From Klebsormidium nitens (lineage: Eukaryota > Streptophyta > Klebsormidiophyceae > Klebsormidiales > Klebsormidiaceae), in the NCBI GenBank assembly GCA_000708835.1, contig DF237748.1, positions 1 through 31,937 of the forward strand: DNA of 31,937 bases. Direction: 5' to 3'. This document shows positions 9,486-18,209 of the stretch, piece after piece (position 1 is the first letter of the stretch; every line of letters begins with the position of its first letter). A program made the position numbers and the translations under genes. Below the pieces are notes generated by a model. That model saw only the letters and a program-made list of their open reading frames with translations, was not told the DNA's origin and did no database searches.

Positions 9486-10780
9486 CTAGACATCCTTGAG
9501 GCAGTCCAGATGATGCCGCTCGGCGTCCGTTAGGTAGTGCCCTGCATTCGACTTTGAGATGCACACCTGCACTACCTCGAACTCGTTCTCCTCCGGTACT
9601 TGGAGCCGGTCCGAGCGTCGCAGCGTGGACTGGGCATAGCTGGCCGCCTTCACATCTGCCGGGTATGCTAGAAGAACCCGCAAGATGCCTTTCACGCCCC
9701 TCTGCTTCAGGAGAGACGTCAGCTGCTTCCGCTTCCCTTCTGCCACCGACGCAGGATCACCTTTGTACATGGTCCGGATGTTGAGGGTGCCCAGCGCATG
9801 TCCCTTGTTTGGCACCTTCTTCCGACACTTGGCTTGCAGGATGGCAAGCCACCGCTCACCGCTGATGCTCAGGAACGAGGCATTATCGGGTCCAGCTCCC
9901 TCCTCGGGAAAGAACGCAGAAACGCCAGCCGGCTCGTCGAGGAACTCAATCAGCCCCCGCCCTTTCCTCCACGTCTCGACGCGCGGGACGTCCTCGATCC
10001 TAAGCTCGAAACTCCTCCCACCCTGTCCGAGGAGGCACTCCACGTGAGCGGGCCCGTAGAAGCAGTCGGGGAGACCCACTAATCCTTCGAGCAGGGGATG
10101 ATCCGCCAAACAGCTCCTGGTCACGAAGCGCTGCTGCGCTTGGGGGATAATGCGTTCGAAGAGGGCCCCCATGGCCGCGTCACTAGGGGACGTCCGAAGC
10201 AGTCCCAGCCCCTGGTTCTCCAGGCGCCAGTGGGCTTCTGTTTCGAGGAAGTTGGTCACCGCCATTGCAGCGAGGGGCTCCACCAGCGTCACCATGGTGC
10301 ACTCCCCCGGGCGCCCCAGGTGAGCCAGGTGGCACACCCCGACTTCGATCATGTCCACGTTCGCCTTGTCCGTGGACACCCCCTTTCCAACGAGGTAGTA
10401 GCCCAGCACTAAGCACCGCAACTCCTCCACCAGCTGAGCGAAGAGGTAATCCGACAGCTTTGGCTTCATCTCGTACAGGCCCTTCAGGAGCGACGTCGGC
10501 ACGTTCCGTCTCGTGTGGAGATTCTCCACGAACTGCAGCGCTTCCTCCCAGGACTTCCCGAAGAGGACCGCCTGCACCAGCTGCGCGGCGAATCGAGGTC
10601 GCCCCCCGAGGATGTGCACCCGGACGCCTTCTGGGGGGCTCTGGAGATACTCCTGCGCGTACTGGAGCGCACCGTCCATGGTGAAGCGGGTGAAGTCGGT
10701 GAAGGACGCCAGCTGAGCTGCACCCATCTCGCCGACGGCGGTCTCGAGCTGCTGCGCATGACTGAGGCTGAGCCCCGTGC
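9486..10780 (-). other. Terminal exon of paralog A: NTPase C-terminal region and REase-like nuclease
   Basis: This is a 1295-nt exon running from the acceptor TTTGGTTCTTGCAG to TAG at 9486. It starts GTGLSLSHAQQLE right after FNLTG, which completes an NTPase strand. It then has LGGRPRFAAQLVQAVL, a region usual in CR-type NTPases, and a long helical middle. Near the C-terminus, GPDNASFLS and WLAILQAKC give the D...(E/Q)xK pattern of restriction-endonuclease-fold enzymes. Gln in place of Glu is common in this family. The longer open frame upstream of 10780 is intron read-through and begins with TTG. Confidence 0.82.
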
Positions 10781-13700
10781 CTGCAAGAACCAAAGCACCC
10801 ATCTTTTCGAGGAACTTGGGAAGAAAGCGAGCTGCACTCAAGCACGAGGTGGCCAGATAAGTTACTACCGGGCAACCTGCTAGGAAACACTGATTTAGGG
10901 ACAAGTGGCAGGGTCCGCGATTTGCGATGCTGCAGACAGAGGCTCAAATGCGCTGAGCGATATCAAGCAGAAGAATGTCAGAGAGCCAAGCAGCGATGGG
11001 GCTGATTAATTCTACAAGACGTACCTGTCAGGTTGAAGTGGAAGTACGCGAAGATGCTATGATGCAGGCTCCGAACCAAGCCGTTCAGCAGCGGCCGCCC
11101 CTCCGTCTTGTCACGGCTCGGGAAGTACCCGTCCAGTTCCCGTGTCCCGACTTGCGCCTCGTCCAAGAAGGTGTTGAAGAAGTCCTGATTAGTCAGCCTT
11201 CGCAGCTCCCCCATCGTGGCTTGCAGCTTCTGCTCGACCGCCTCCCGCGACAGGCTCAGCAGGCAACCCCAGGTTTTCAGCAGCCAGTCCTGGAAACACA
11301 TCAGAGGCCCATGAGCGACTTGATAGCAGCAGAAGGTGAGATGATGGCAACAGTTTACACGAGATGCAATTGTGCAGAGTGCGAAAGGGAGAAAGTGCGA
11401 GAGCAAGGCCATGTTTCAAACACTATCACAGGAGCGAAGGGACTACCATTAGACGATGTCTGCACCCCTGCCCCATGAAGCTAATCTCCTAAGGAACAAG
11501 CAGCCCTCACCTCCTGTGCACTGATGCCGATGAGCTGGAATAGGAGGAAGCCCTTGGGGCTGGCTTTGTCTTCGTGCTGCCTCAGGTACTCGCGGAGGCC
11601 CAACGCGTATGCCAGCAGGATGCGGGAGATGAACTTCCTCATGTCATGGAGCCGCTGGTCACGGAACTCTCGCAGGCGGGAACCGTCAGCCTCGACTGCC
11701 CCGTATCGCTGCCCATGCGTCTCACGGAGTCGATCGATGGCCTGCCGCAGGATGTTCGTCCCGGGCTCCTTCTCCGTCGAGAAGCTCAGGTAAAACCCAT
11801 ACTCGTGGCAGCTTGCCTCGAGCGCCGTGCGGGACTTCCCGGCTCCTGAGGGCCCGATGAGCGCGGTCGCGCGCGTCTGCACCTGGTCCTGGCCATGCCC
11901 CGACGCGTGCAGCTGCTTGTTCTCCGCCAGCAACGTCTGTGCATTCGTAAGACCAGGCTCGATGCGTCCAGGGAGGTTTGTGAGCAGCAGGCTTGGCGAG
12001 TTCCGAAAGTACACAGTGGACACGTCTCTCCTCGCGAAGGCGTTGCTAGGGGGTGGGGCCCTCAGGTCAAGTTGCGGCTGCCCGTTTCCTTCTGGTGAGA
12101 CGAAGGCATGCTCCAAGACGTTGCGGATTTCCTCATCGACTCTCTCATCCCAGAGGTCATCGTCGCTCCGCCCTGCGTGGACAGACAGAAACAGGCCTGA
12201 GGACTCTGCTTAATGAGGAAGCAAGCCGAAGTAAGCTGGCAGGGACAAATAAAAGAAAAGACCTATGATCTCTGCAACGCCTTGATATTCATAAGAAACG
12301 AAAATGGTCTCTAAACACAGTCTAGAGAAAAACTTGTGACACGTCTTTCACCAGCTGAACCGCAAGGACAACAAGAGCAACAGGCAAGAGGCAATCGAAT
12401 AACACAGCCATGCTGCAAGAGAGCCAGAGGACATGCTCAGCAGAACTCACGCCTGTGATCTCCCTGCAGTACGTCCCGCTCAATGGCGTCCTCAGACAGG
12501 CCCCCATCTGCACCGGTCTGCCCCCTTCCAGCAGCTGCACAAGAAGAGGGAGCAGATCAGGCGGAGTTCTCAAACTCGCTCTCCGTGCTGCTTTCGCCGA
12601 ACATCTCTCTGCTTCGGAATTGTGGAAGCCCCCTGGTGCGAAACAGCGAGGCAATCATAAAAGCTCAAAACTGGGTGTTCTGAAAGCGGGTCCAGAGTTG
12701 CGCCACAGGACCAAGGTCCCTGCTCTCACTGCAGGCTCAGATGGATGTCTGCAACGCGCAACCCTATCAAATATCGACTGATGTGTAAAGTTGTGACTGG
12801 CTCTTGAAAAGGACCCAATATCCTGCAAAGGGTGCCTCAAGAACCATCGGCAGCACCATGTCCCGAGAGCTTATCACCCCACGGCTTATGAGAATGTTTT
12901 TGAAACAGCCCGACCAAAAGTGGAGTCAGCGTACAATCCATTGATCCAGTTCATGTGGTGGGGGCAAGTCTGTCAGGTGCAAGTCTGCCAACCCATGAGG
13001 AAGCAGTTGGCGTCCTTGAAAGCAGGGGGGAAAGCGATCGGAGAGAATTGCCAATCGATGAAGTAAAGGGCGACTTGATGCTTAGAAGGAGAAAGCTACA
13101 ACTCAGAACCAACACATCCAAGCAGACGCTTCAGCAACCACACATACTAGCCCTGCATGTTCAAGACTGACGCCCCAGGAAGGGACACTCACGTCTCCTG
13201 TATTCGACGTCCGGCATTGCCACATCCCCTGAAGGGCCCGCGCCTGCGCCCCCTCCCCCTCGTGCAGCAGCTGGGACATAGAGAGAGGGGTTTAGCGGAT
13301 GCGTCTTCACTTCTTTGGCAGCCAGCCTCCCCCACGCGGCGCCGCAATTTGGCAGAGTCTGCGAGCAAACCAGACCATCGAAGAGGAGCGGCCGGCAGCA
13401 GCCCAGGCCAAACTTTTTCAGGGCACACCAGCAGCTCCCTTCTTATATGCTCAAGGACGACAGAAGCAGGCCTCGGAGTGTCGGCTTCGGTAGTCAGCGG
13501 CAACGACATGCTCAAAGATGTGCAAATTTCCTGAAGCCTCAGCGGCCATGCTGACAGACTCTGCTGTTTATATATTGCAATCAGCGGTATTCCACCACTC
13601 TCTTAAATCGCCCGCAAGCAAGCATTTATGCTTGCACGTGCAGAAACCCTAAAAGATGCTGGCAAAGATCAAGCTTGTAAAGGCAATTGAATTGACAGCG

Positions 13701-16631
13701 CTAAACATTTTTATCCAACCTGACGAGACCTTCAGCGTGCTTACTCTTGCAAATAACTGAAACTATAAAGAGGTTTGTTGAGCATTGTCTTGTCCCCAGC
13801 AGAGGCTGCCTTTGATCTGCGACCAGGCAACTTCCATACCATGCACCCAGCTCAGGAAGCATGTGAAAATCATTCTGGCCTGACAGGTGAAGCAGAGGGA
13901 CACTCTCCAACCAGAAACCAACATACTGGATGGTCGGCGTGGATCACTGCGTCTACCATGAACCAGAGAGTTCCAGCACTCCGCCCATTTGCAGGCATGC
14001 ACGACTGCTGTCGCACAGGACTGATTTTTGTGGGGTGTTCTCTGACAGAGAAACCACTTGTTTTGACTCACCTTCCCTTCAAACAACCCAGAGTGCATAC
14101 CGAGAGAAATCATGCAAACGAGGCTTTCCGCTTCTGCTGCCATGTCATTGACCTCGCTTGCTCTTGACGGAGGCCCCAGCGATAACGTCTCCCACAGGAC
14201 ATACCAAGACATGCCATTTAGCAGTACTAGAATGCTTGACCCTTATCCCAATCTCAAATCCTGGTCTCTGACAAATTGCGTCAAAGCTAGCCTACTCGAT
14301 CAAAGAAGGAGCTGCTCACCCGGAATCCCCAAGAGAAACAAATCCCAGTTCCCTGACCATTGCCCTGTGTACAGGCGTGCCCACAGGTACAAGGCGGTGG
14401 TGCGGTGCTCGGTTGTGGACTCTCTCCAACTCTCCAAGGTGGTCATCTTCTCTGCCAGGAAACTCAGCAGGGGAGGGTCGATCTTTGGATACGCTTCCTG
14501 CCAATCTCGCGCAATCTGTGAGGGGGAGACATTGAAAGATCACCACAACAACGTACACGCCGCTGTTCTGGTAGCATGAACACGAAGAGAAGTTGCTCTG
14601 TAATGCTTGAGTACAATTCGCGCTGATCTTGCCCTGAACTGCTGGCGGGACATCCCCTTCTCAAGGCTCACCTCCTCGGGAGAAGGTCCAGGGTTTGGTT
14701 CAACACCACCAATGTTCAAAAGCGTTGCTGCATGGAAGTATGCCACGGTCAGATGCTGCATAGGCGACCTGCTGGATTCATCCGGAAATCGGCAGATTCC
14801 AAACGCAAGTCGACAGATAGGTGGTATTAGGACAAGCCCAAGTGCTATGTTCAGAAGAAGCCTGCTTCATGACGGACTGCAGATCCAGAGTTGCTATCGA
14901 AGTGCCTTACCTATAAGCGCCTGGCTCATGGGTACAGAGGCCCAAACCCCCTTGCTTTGAGGTTCGTTCCTAGCTGCAGGGGGAAACGGCGGAGAGTTGG
15001 ATTGGGGTCGTTCATAATTTTTGTGTTAAATGCACATCCACAGAAATCATAACGCATCAGAGGCATGACAGAGACCCTGCCGCCTTGAACTGTATACAAG
15101 AGACTAACAAACTGGTATACCCGGAAACGCCGATCCAGATTCTAAAGACTAGAATAATGAATGTCATCTTGGTACGAGGTCTTGAAAAGCTGCAAAGTTG
15201 GCCAAATCACGAAAGATGTACCATCGAACGCTTCTTCTTGGTACGCAGCTTTCGGTACGCCACTAGGAACCCCTCCAAATGAACAAAAACTAGCCATCTG
15301 AGCCCAACGTCACCAGGAAGAGGACTCTCATTTCTCGCCTCGTTGCGTGACACCTGCCAATGGTTTGTAGCGCGGGCATGCAAAGTAATGATTGGACCTT
15401 TGGCTTGGTGCTCACCTGCTGACCCTGCCCATGACCAAGGAGGGGCAGATGATCCAAACCCTTTCTTCTCCTGCTCGCATTCATGACAGGAAGAGTTCGC
15501 CTTCCGCAGCATCTCCTCGCGAGCCTGAACCCATGCTGCAATGAGAAAAGGGCACGATCAGTCCAGAGCTGCAGAAGCTGCAGCCATGCCAAGTCCTGCG
15601 TGATCCAAGGTCAATCTTGCCTCCTCTTGCCCACAAGCGGGGTGTGTGCCTCGGTCCCTGTCAATAAGGAAACAACCCTTTGTTGGGCCGTGCAGCTCGC
15701 CGTAGTACCGGATGTTCCCTCCAGTCTTGCTTCCCTGGAGCCCCCATTCTGCTGTCGAATCGCACTCATGGCAAAAGATAGCATGTGGGTCTGGAAAAGA
15801 GACAAAGGCAAAGGGAATCAGGGCCAATCACACCTGACACAAAGACCGGCCATGCCATCAACTTCAGGCATTCTACCAAGAAGTGACCTATTGATACCAA
15901 GGAAAGAATCGGCCAGCACTTGGTTTACTTTCCTGCCATGCCATCAACTTCTGGCACTAAACCAGGAAATGACCCATTGATATCTCAAAGAAATAACCGG
16001 CCATTTCTTGGTACACTTCCTACTTCAACTTCTTGCGCCCTTCTCATGTTTCAAGGCACGCCCAGCCATGCCTACAACTTCTGGCTTTGTACCAGGAAAT
16101 CCTTTGAAATCTCTGACTTGAAGAAATAACTGGTCAAAATCTGGTACCCTTTCCTGCGCACGGCCAGCCATTCTGCTGGTCGATGTTGATGAAAGATCAT
16201 CAACCCAATGTTCTAATCAAGAACACTCTTTTCCTGAAACAGTGGTATGGTTGCACGGCCAGCGATCCAGTGACCTCAAGAATTGGCTTTGAAGAAGCAA
16301 ACTCACCACGTTCCGCAGCGCAATTCACAGCTTCTCTGAGCACCCGCACGTCCTGCCGCTTTGCTTTCTGATCCGCAGCGCTGCAGCGTCCGCGTGCTGG
16401 AACTTCTCGAGCAGGCTGCCCCTCATGCTTCGATTCCTTTGACCTTTGACACCGCCGGCGGCGAGGGGCAGGGATGTCATCGCTTCGTGCATTGACAGCA
16501 TCTATCAGAATTTCTTGCCTTTCTGCACTAATTGAAATGCGCTCCCTGTACTCTGCAGCGTGTGCAAAGCGAGCAGCCTGGCAGACCCTGTGATCAGACT
16601 TGGACCTGCCACAAGGCCGGCTTCTTGCCAT
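9486..16631 (-). CDS. Paralog A: zinc-cluster / 2A-like / P-loop NTPase / REase-like nuclease protein (Crinkler-type core)
   Basis: Ten exons read on the minus strand are 16631-16307, 15790-15635, 15535-15416, 14727-14672, 14515-14320, 13270-13193, 12534-12451, 12172-11511, 11289-11025 and 10780-9486. They total 3237 nt, exactly 1079 codons with stop, and every junction agrees in phase. The start ATG at 16631 (gaaaATGG) has an in-frame TAG two codons upstream. Domains: basic N-terminus 1-108; Cys/His segments about 109-200; 2A-like GGVEPNPGP about 207-215; a Trp-rich helical segment (219-283); Gly/acidic linkers; NTPase with Walker A GPSGAGKS about 445-452 and Walker B FLDEAQ about 600-605; then a helical region and a C-terminal PD(945-946)...QAK(963-965) signature of the PD-(D/E)XK nuclease fold. 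The NTPase/REase pairing is known from Crinkler (CR) effectors and related transposon-derived proteins. The role here is unknown: it could be a host defence-type gene or a selfish-element remnant. Confidence 0.78.
11025..11289 (-). other. NTPase exon of paralog A with Walker B (FLDEAQ)
   Basis: This 265-nt exon has acceptor GATGTGTTTCCAG and donor CTGACAG|GTACGT, phase 0 in and 1 out. It encodes DFFNTFLDEAQVGTREL, a hydrophobic strand ending in Asp-Glu as in Walker B of STAND/AAA-like NTPases, followed by RPLLNGLVRSL. Phase matches both neighbours. Confidence 0.82.
11511..12172 (-). other. P-loop NTPase exon of paralog A with Walker A
   Basis: This is a 662-nt exon. The acceptor is TTTCTGTCTGTCCACGCAG and the donor is CAGGAG|GTGAGG. 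It begins with an acidic segment (SDDDLWDERVDEEIRNVLEH), then YFRNSPSLLLTNLPGR, then ALIGPSGAGKSRTALE as Walker A. A helical region follows, ending in FLLFQLIGISAQE. The P-loop is a clean GxxGxGKS. This block is one half of the ATPase core; Walker B is in the next exon. Confidence 0.85.
12451..12534 (-). other. Linker exon of paralog A (Gly then acidic), copy 2
   Basis: This 84-nt exon (phase 1 to phase 1) has acceptor CTCCCTCTTCTTGTGCAG and donor CACAGGC|GTGAGT. The peptide reads AGRGQTGADGGLSEDAIERD and ends in a basic turn. Its split codon completes as Arg with exon 12172-11511. Confidence 0.55.
13193..13270 (-). other. Linker exon of paralog A (Gly/Ala then acidic), copy 1
   Basis: This 78-nt exon (phase 1 to phase 1) has acceptor CTCTCTCTATGTCCCAG and donor GAGAC|GTGAGT. 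It starts CTGCTG like the exon at 12451-12534 and also runs Gly/Ala-rich, then acidic, then Arg-Arg. The two may be an exon duplication. Confidence 0.55.
14320..14515 (-). other. Trp-rich helical exon of paralog A
   Basis: This is a 196-nt exon (phase 0 in, phase 1 out). The acceptor is ATGTCTCCCCCTCACAG and the donor is ATTCCGG|GTGAGC. It encodes a helical segment starting IARDWQEAYPKIDPPLLSF, with six Trp/Tyr-rich positions toward the end (LYLWARLY, WSGNWDLF). I do not recognise the domain. Codon use and lack of stops support coding; the overlapping 80-codon frame on the same strand is a shadow. Confidence 0.65.
14672..14727 (-). other. 2A-like exon of paralog A (GGVEPNPGP)
   Basis: This 56-nt exon (phase 1 in, phase 0 out) has acceptor GCATACTTCCATGCAG and donor GAGGAG|GTGAGC. 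The peptide is TLLNIGGVEPNPGPSPEE. The last nine residues of the motif match the 2A ribosome-skipping signature (xVExNPG|P) except that Gly takes the Asp position. In known 2As, translation breaks between the last Gly and Pro, which here would separate the zinc-cluster part (about 214 residues) from the NTPase/nuclease part. Whether it is active cannot be told from sequence. Confidence 0.75.
15416..15535 (-). other. Short CHEC exon of paralog A
   Basis: This 120-nt exon (phase 1 to phase 1) has acceptor CCTTTTCTCATTGCAG and donor GCAG|GTGAGC. The peptide has a helical start (WVQAREEMLRK), then SSCHECEQEKKG, then an aromatic Pro/Trp patch. A second CxxC-type pair lies just before the 2A-like exon. 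Confidence 0.7.
15635..15790 (-). other. Cys/His zinc-cluster-like exon of paralog A, with a changed ligand position
   Basis: This 156-nt exon (phase 1 to phase 1) has acceptor TTGTCTCTTTTCCAG and weak donor GCTT|GTGGGC. It reads PHAIFCHECDSTAEWGLQG, then TGGNIRYYGELH, then KGCF. It aligns end to end with 4008-4163 of paralog B. The CxxH of B (CEIH) is GELH here, so one candidate zinc ligand is lost. The donor was chosen because it gives the same length and phase as the paralog B exon and avoids the in-frame TGA at 15558. Confidence 0.65.
15840..16165. repeat. Three degenerate ~100-bp repeats in intron 1 of paralog A
   Basis: Units run like GGCCATGCC(A/T)(T/A)CAACTTC.GGC.....ACCA(A/G)GAA.TGACC.(A/T)TTGA.....AAAGAA.....GGCCA...CTTGGT. 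Copies start near 15849, 15936 and 16066. They have diverged well past recent duplication. They sit between exon 1 and the Cys/His exon and have no coding role. Confidence 0.6.
16307..16631 (-). other. Exon 1 of paralog A, basic N-terminus
   Basis: This exon has 325 nt: 108 codons plus one base. It opens MARSRPCGRSKSDH and carries RRRRCQRSKESKH about residues 57-69, a likely nuclear localisation signal. The donor is CGTG|GTGAGT. The split codon completes as GAC (Asp) with the next exon. The peptide has a moderately basic helical character and no recognised domain. Confidence 0.7.
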
Positions 16632-18209
16632 TTTCTATTGAGCAGAAGCTCCGCTGGTCACAGCTGCAGTCACACAAAAGAGAAGACTGATTTGTCCACA
16701 ATGAAGAAACTTTGCAGCGATTGATAGCTTGGAAAACCGGTTAAGTGGCAATCACAAGCGAGGGCATCGCAGACACGCTGAATCTTGATGTACTTTCGAC
16801 AAGGGTAAACTCCCAAGTATGGAAGGCCGTCAGTCTGCCCTGAAAACACTCCGCGCTTGCGGCTTGGCGCTTGGCAGTTCCGCCCCCTGCAAGCACAGTC
16901 GCTGACGTTATCCTTCTCAGCTTGCGAGCTTGTTTCTGTGCTGGCACCTGTTACAATGCTGGACGGCCGAGTTCGCACTGTAGACTTGCACACCTTGTCT
17001 AGGGTAGGACGATCCTAGACCGGGTCCCCGACTTCTATATCTCTGGACAGTTCTATACAAGTGTGGTTGCCTTTGCCGACCCATTTTATACCGGGCTCGT
17101 GTGTGTGGCAAAGAAGTGACGGCTTCCGTATGCTGTAGACCGGGCTCGTGACCCGGTAACGGTTCGTAGCGGTACGGTGTACATACGGCGCCTTATGGCT
17201 CATAGCCTATGCCGAAAGGGCTAATATCTGGGTGCCCGGTAGAGTGACCGGGATGGGTTGGGTGGGAATGCAAGGTCGCGCCAACTGGCGCCTGTCTCCA
17301 GCTTCCGGCGCAAGAAGTTTGAACAAGCGTGGAACAAGGTGTGCAGGAACGGTAGTACGTGTCACCATTCAATACAAACATTGATTTCCCAAGGAAAGCC
17401 AATGCCGCACTGGCTCGTGTATGCACATGAGCTGCAGCGGCTTTACGAGAAACCCTCACTGCTTTAGGTATATAGGTAAACACCATAACACCAGGCAGGC
17501 TGGCACGCCGTGCATTGACGTACGGTAATTCGCTCAACGGACATGCAACTTTGAAATGGACAATCAAATTGAGCTGTGTCAGCTGCCCGGGAAGAGATTC
17601 GCGATTGTCACGATTGCACACTTCCTCACTGCATGATTCTTAACTGACTCTCGATCCTTCAAGTTCAGCTCGATGCCACTGCTTTGAGCAGTATGTAGCA
17701 TTGGATGTAGCGTCCGCATATTATAGGCAGGCGGCGCGGCGCTATTGTTGATTGCAGTACTGAGAGACTCAGACGTCATGTTGAAGTGCCTTAAACTCTT
17801 GTTTGAGGTTCCAAGTATCGAAGTAGATTGCAAGAATCCAAAATCTTGCACAGTAAGTTCGACAATTGTTGCGTGGCCAGTGTCATCGCGTGATTGTCGG
17901 TCAGACCATCAGCTCTTTGAAGCACAGCACGTACATAGACTCGCAAAAAAACGATTTGGCCACGGTTATCGAGTGAATCTCGTGATCAATCTGCCTGGAG
18001 CCGGGCGGCCCCAAGAAAGCATCGAGAGTCAAGACGGTGCGCGGCGGTCCTTTGGGAATTATTGCAGGTAGGTTCGCACAACAATCAATAATCAACCGCG
18101 CCTTATAACGCTTCCTCGCGGCCGCCAGCAACGCACAGTCTCAACGTGTAGCAAATGATACTGTATACATGATTATTGAAAGCTGACGGTCCTCAGCATA
18201 AAAGATCCA
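16632..18209. other. Intergenic region between CNX3 and paralog A
   Basis: No convincing exon is seen. This should include the promoter of paralog A and the 3' end of the CNX3 transcript. Positions 17000-17290 hold GC-rich repeats of ACCGGGCTCGTG / ACCCGG and the second copy of the dispersed repeat. The remaining open frames are short and lack splice or codon support. Confidence 0.55.
17131..17290. repeat. Dispersed repeat, copy 2, with CCGGGCTCGTG motifs
   Basis: It shares blocks in the same order with 8281-8410, including GTACAT.CGG.GCC.TATGG.TCA.AGC and the terminal AAGGTCGCGCCAAC. Just upstream and inside are repeated ACCGGG(C/T)(T/C)C motifs near 17020, 17092, 17137 and 17148. It may be part of a non-autonomous element. 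Confidence 0.5.

Noticed and set aside
9554-10412. Several plus-strand frames over 70 codons opposite the nuclease exon
   Set aside because: They are shadows of the GC-rich minus-strand exon, which carries the NTPase and nuclease motifs.
10781-10904. Upstream extension of the last exon of paralog A to 10904
   Set aside because: The extension begins with TTG and lies across the acceptor GGTTCTTGCAG. Splicing at 10780 restores FNLTG-GTGLSL in phase with the Walker B exon.
14072-14215. A possible extra exon of paralog A ending at a perfect donor AAG|GTGAGT at 14072
   Set aside because: The open frame there exits in phase 0, which does not match the following exon (phase 1), and no good acceptor gives phase 1 entry. 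It may be a cryptic or alternative exon, but I could not support it.
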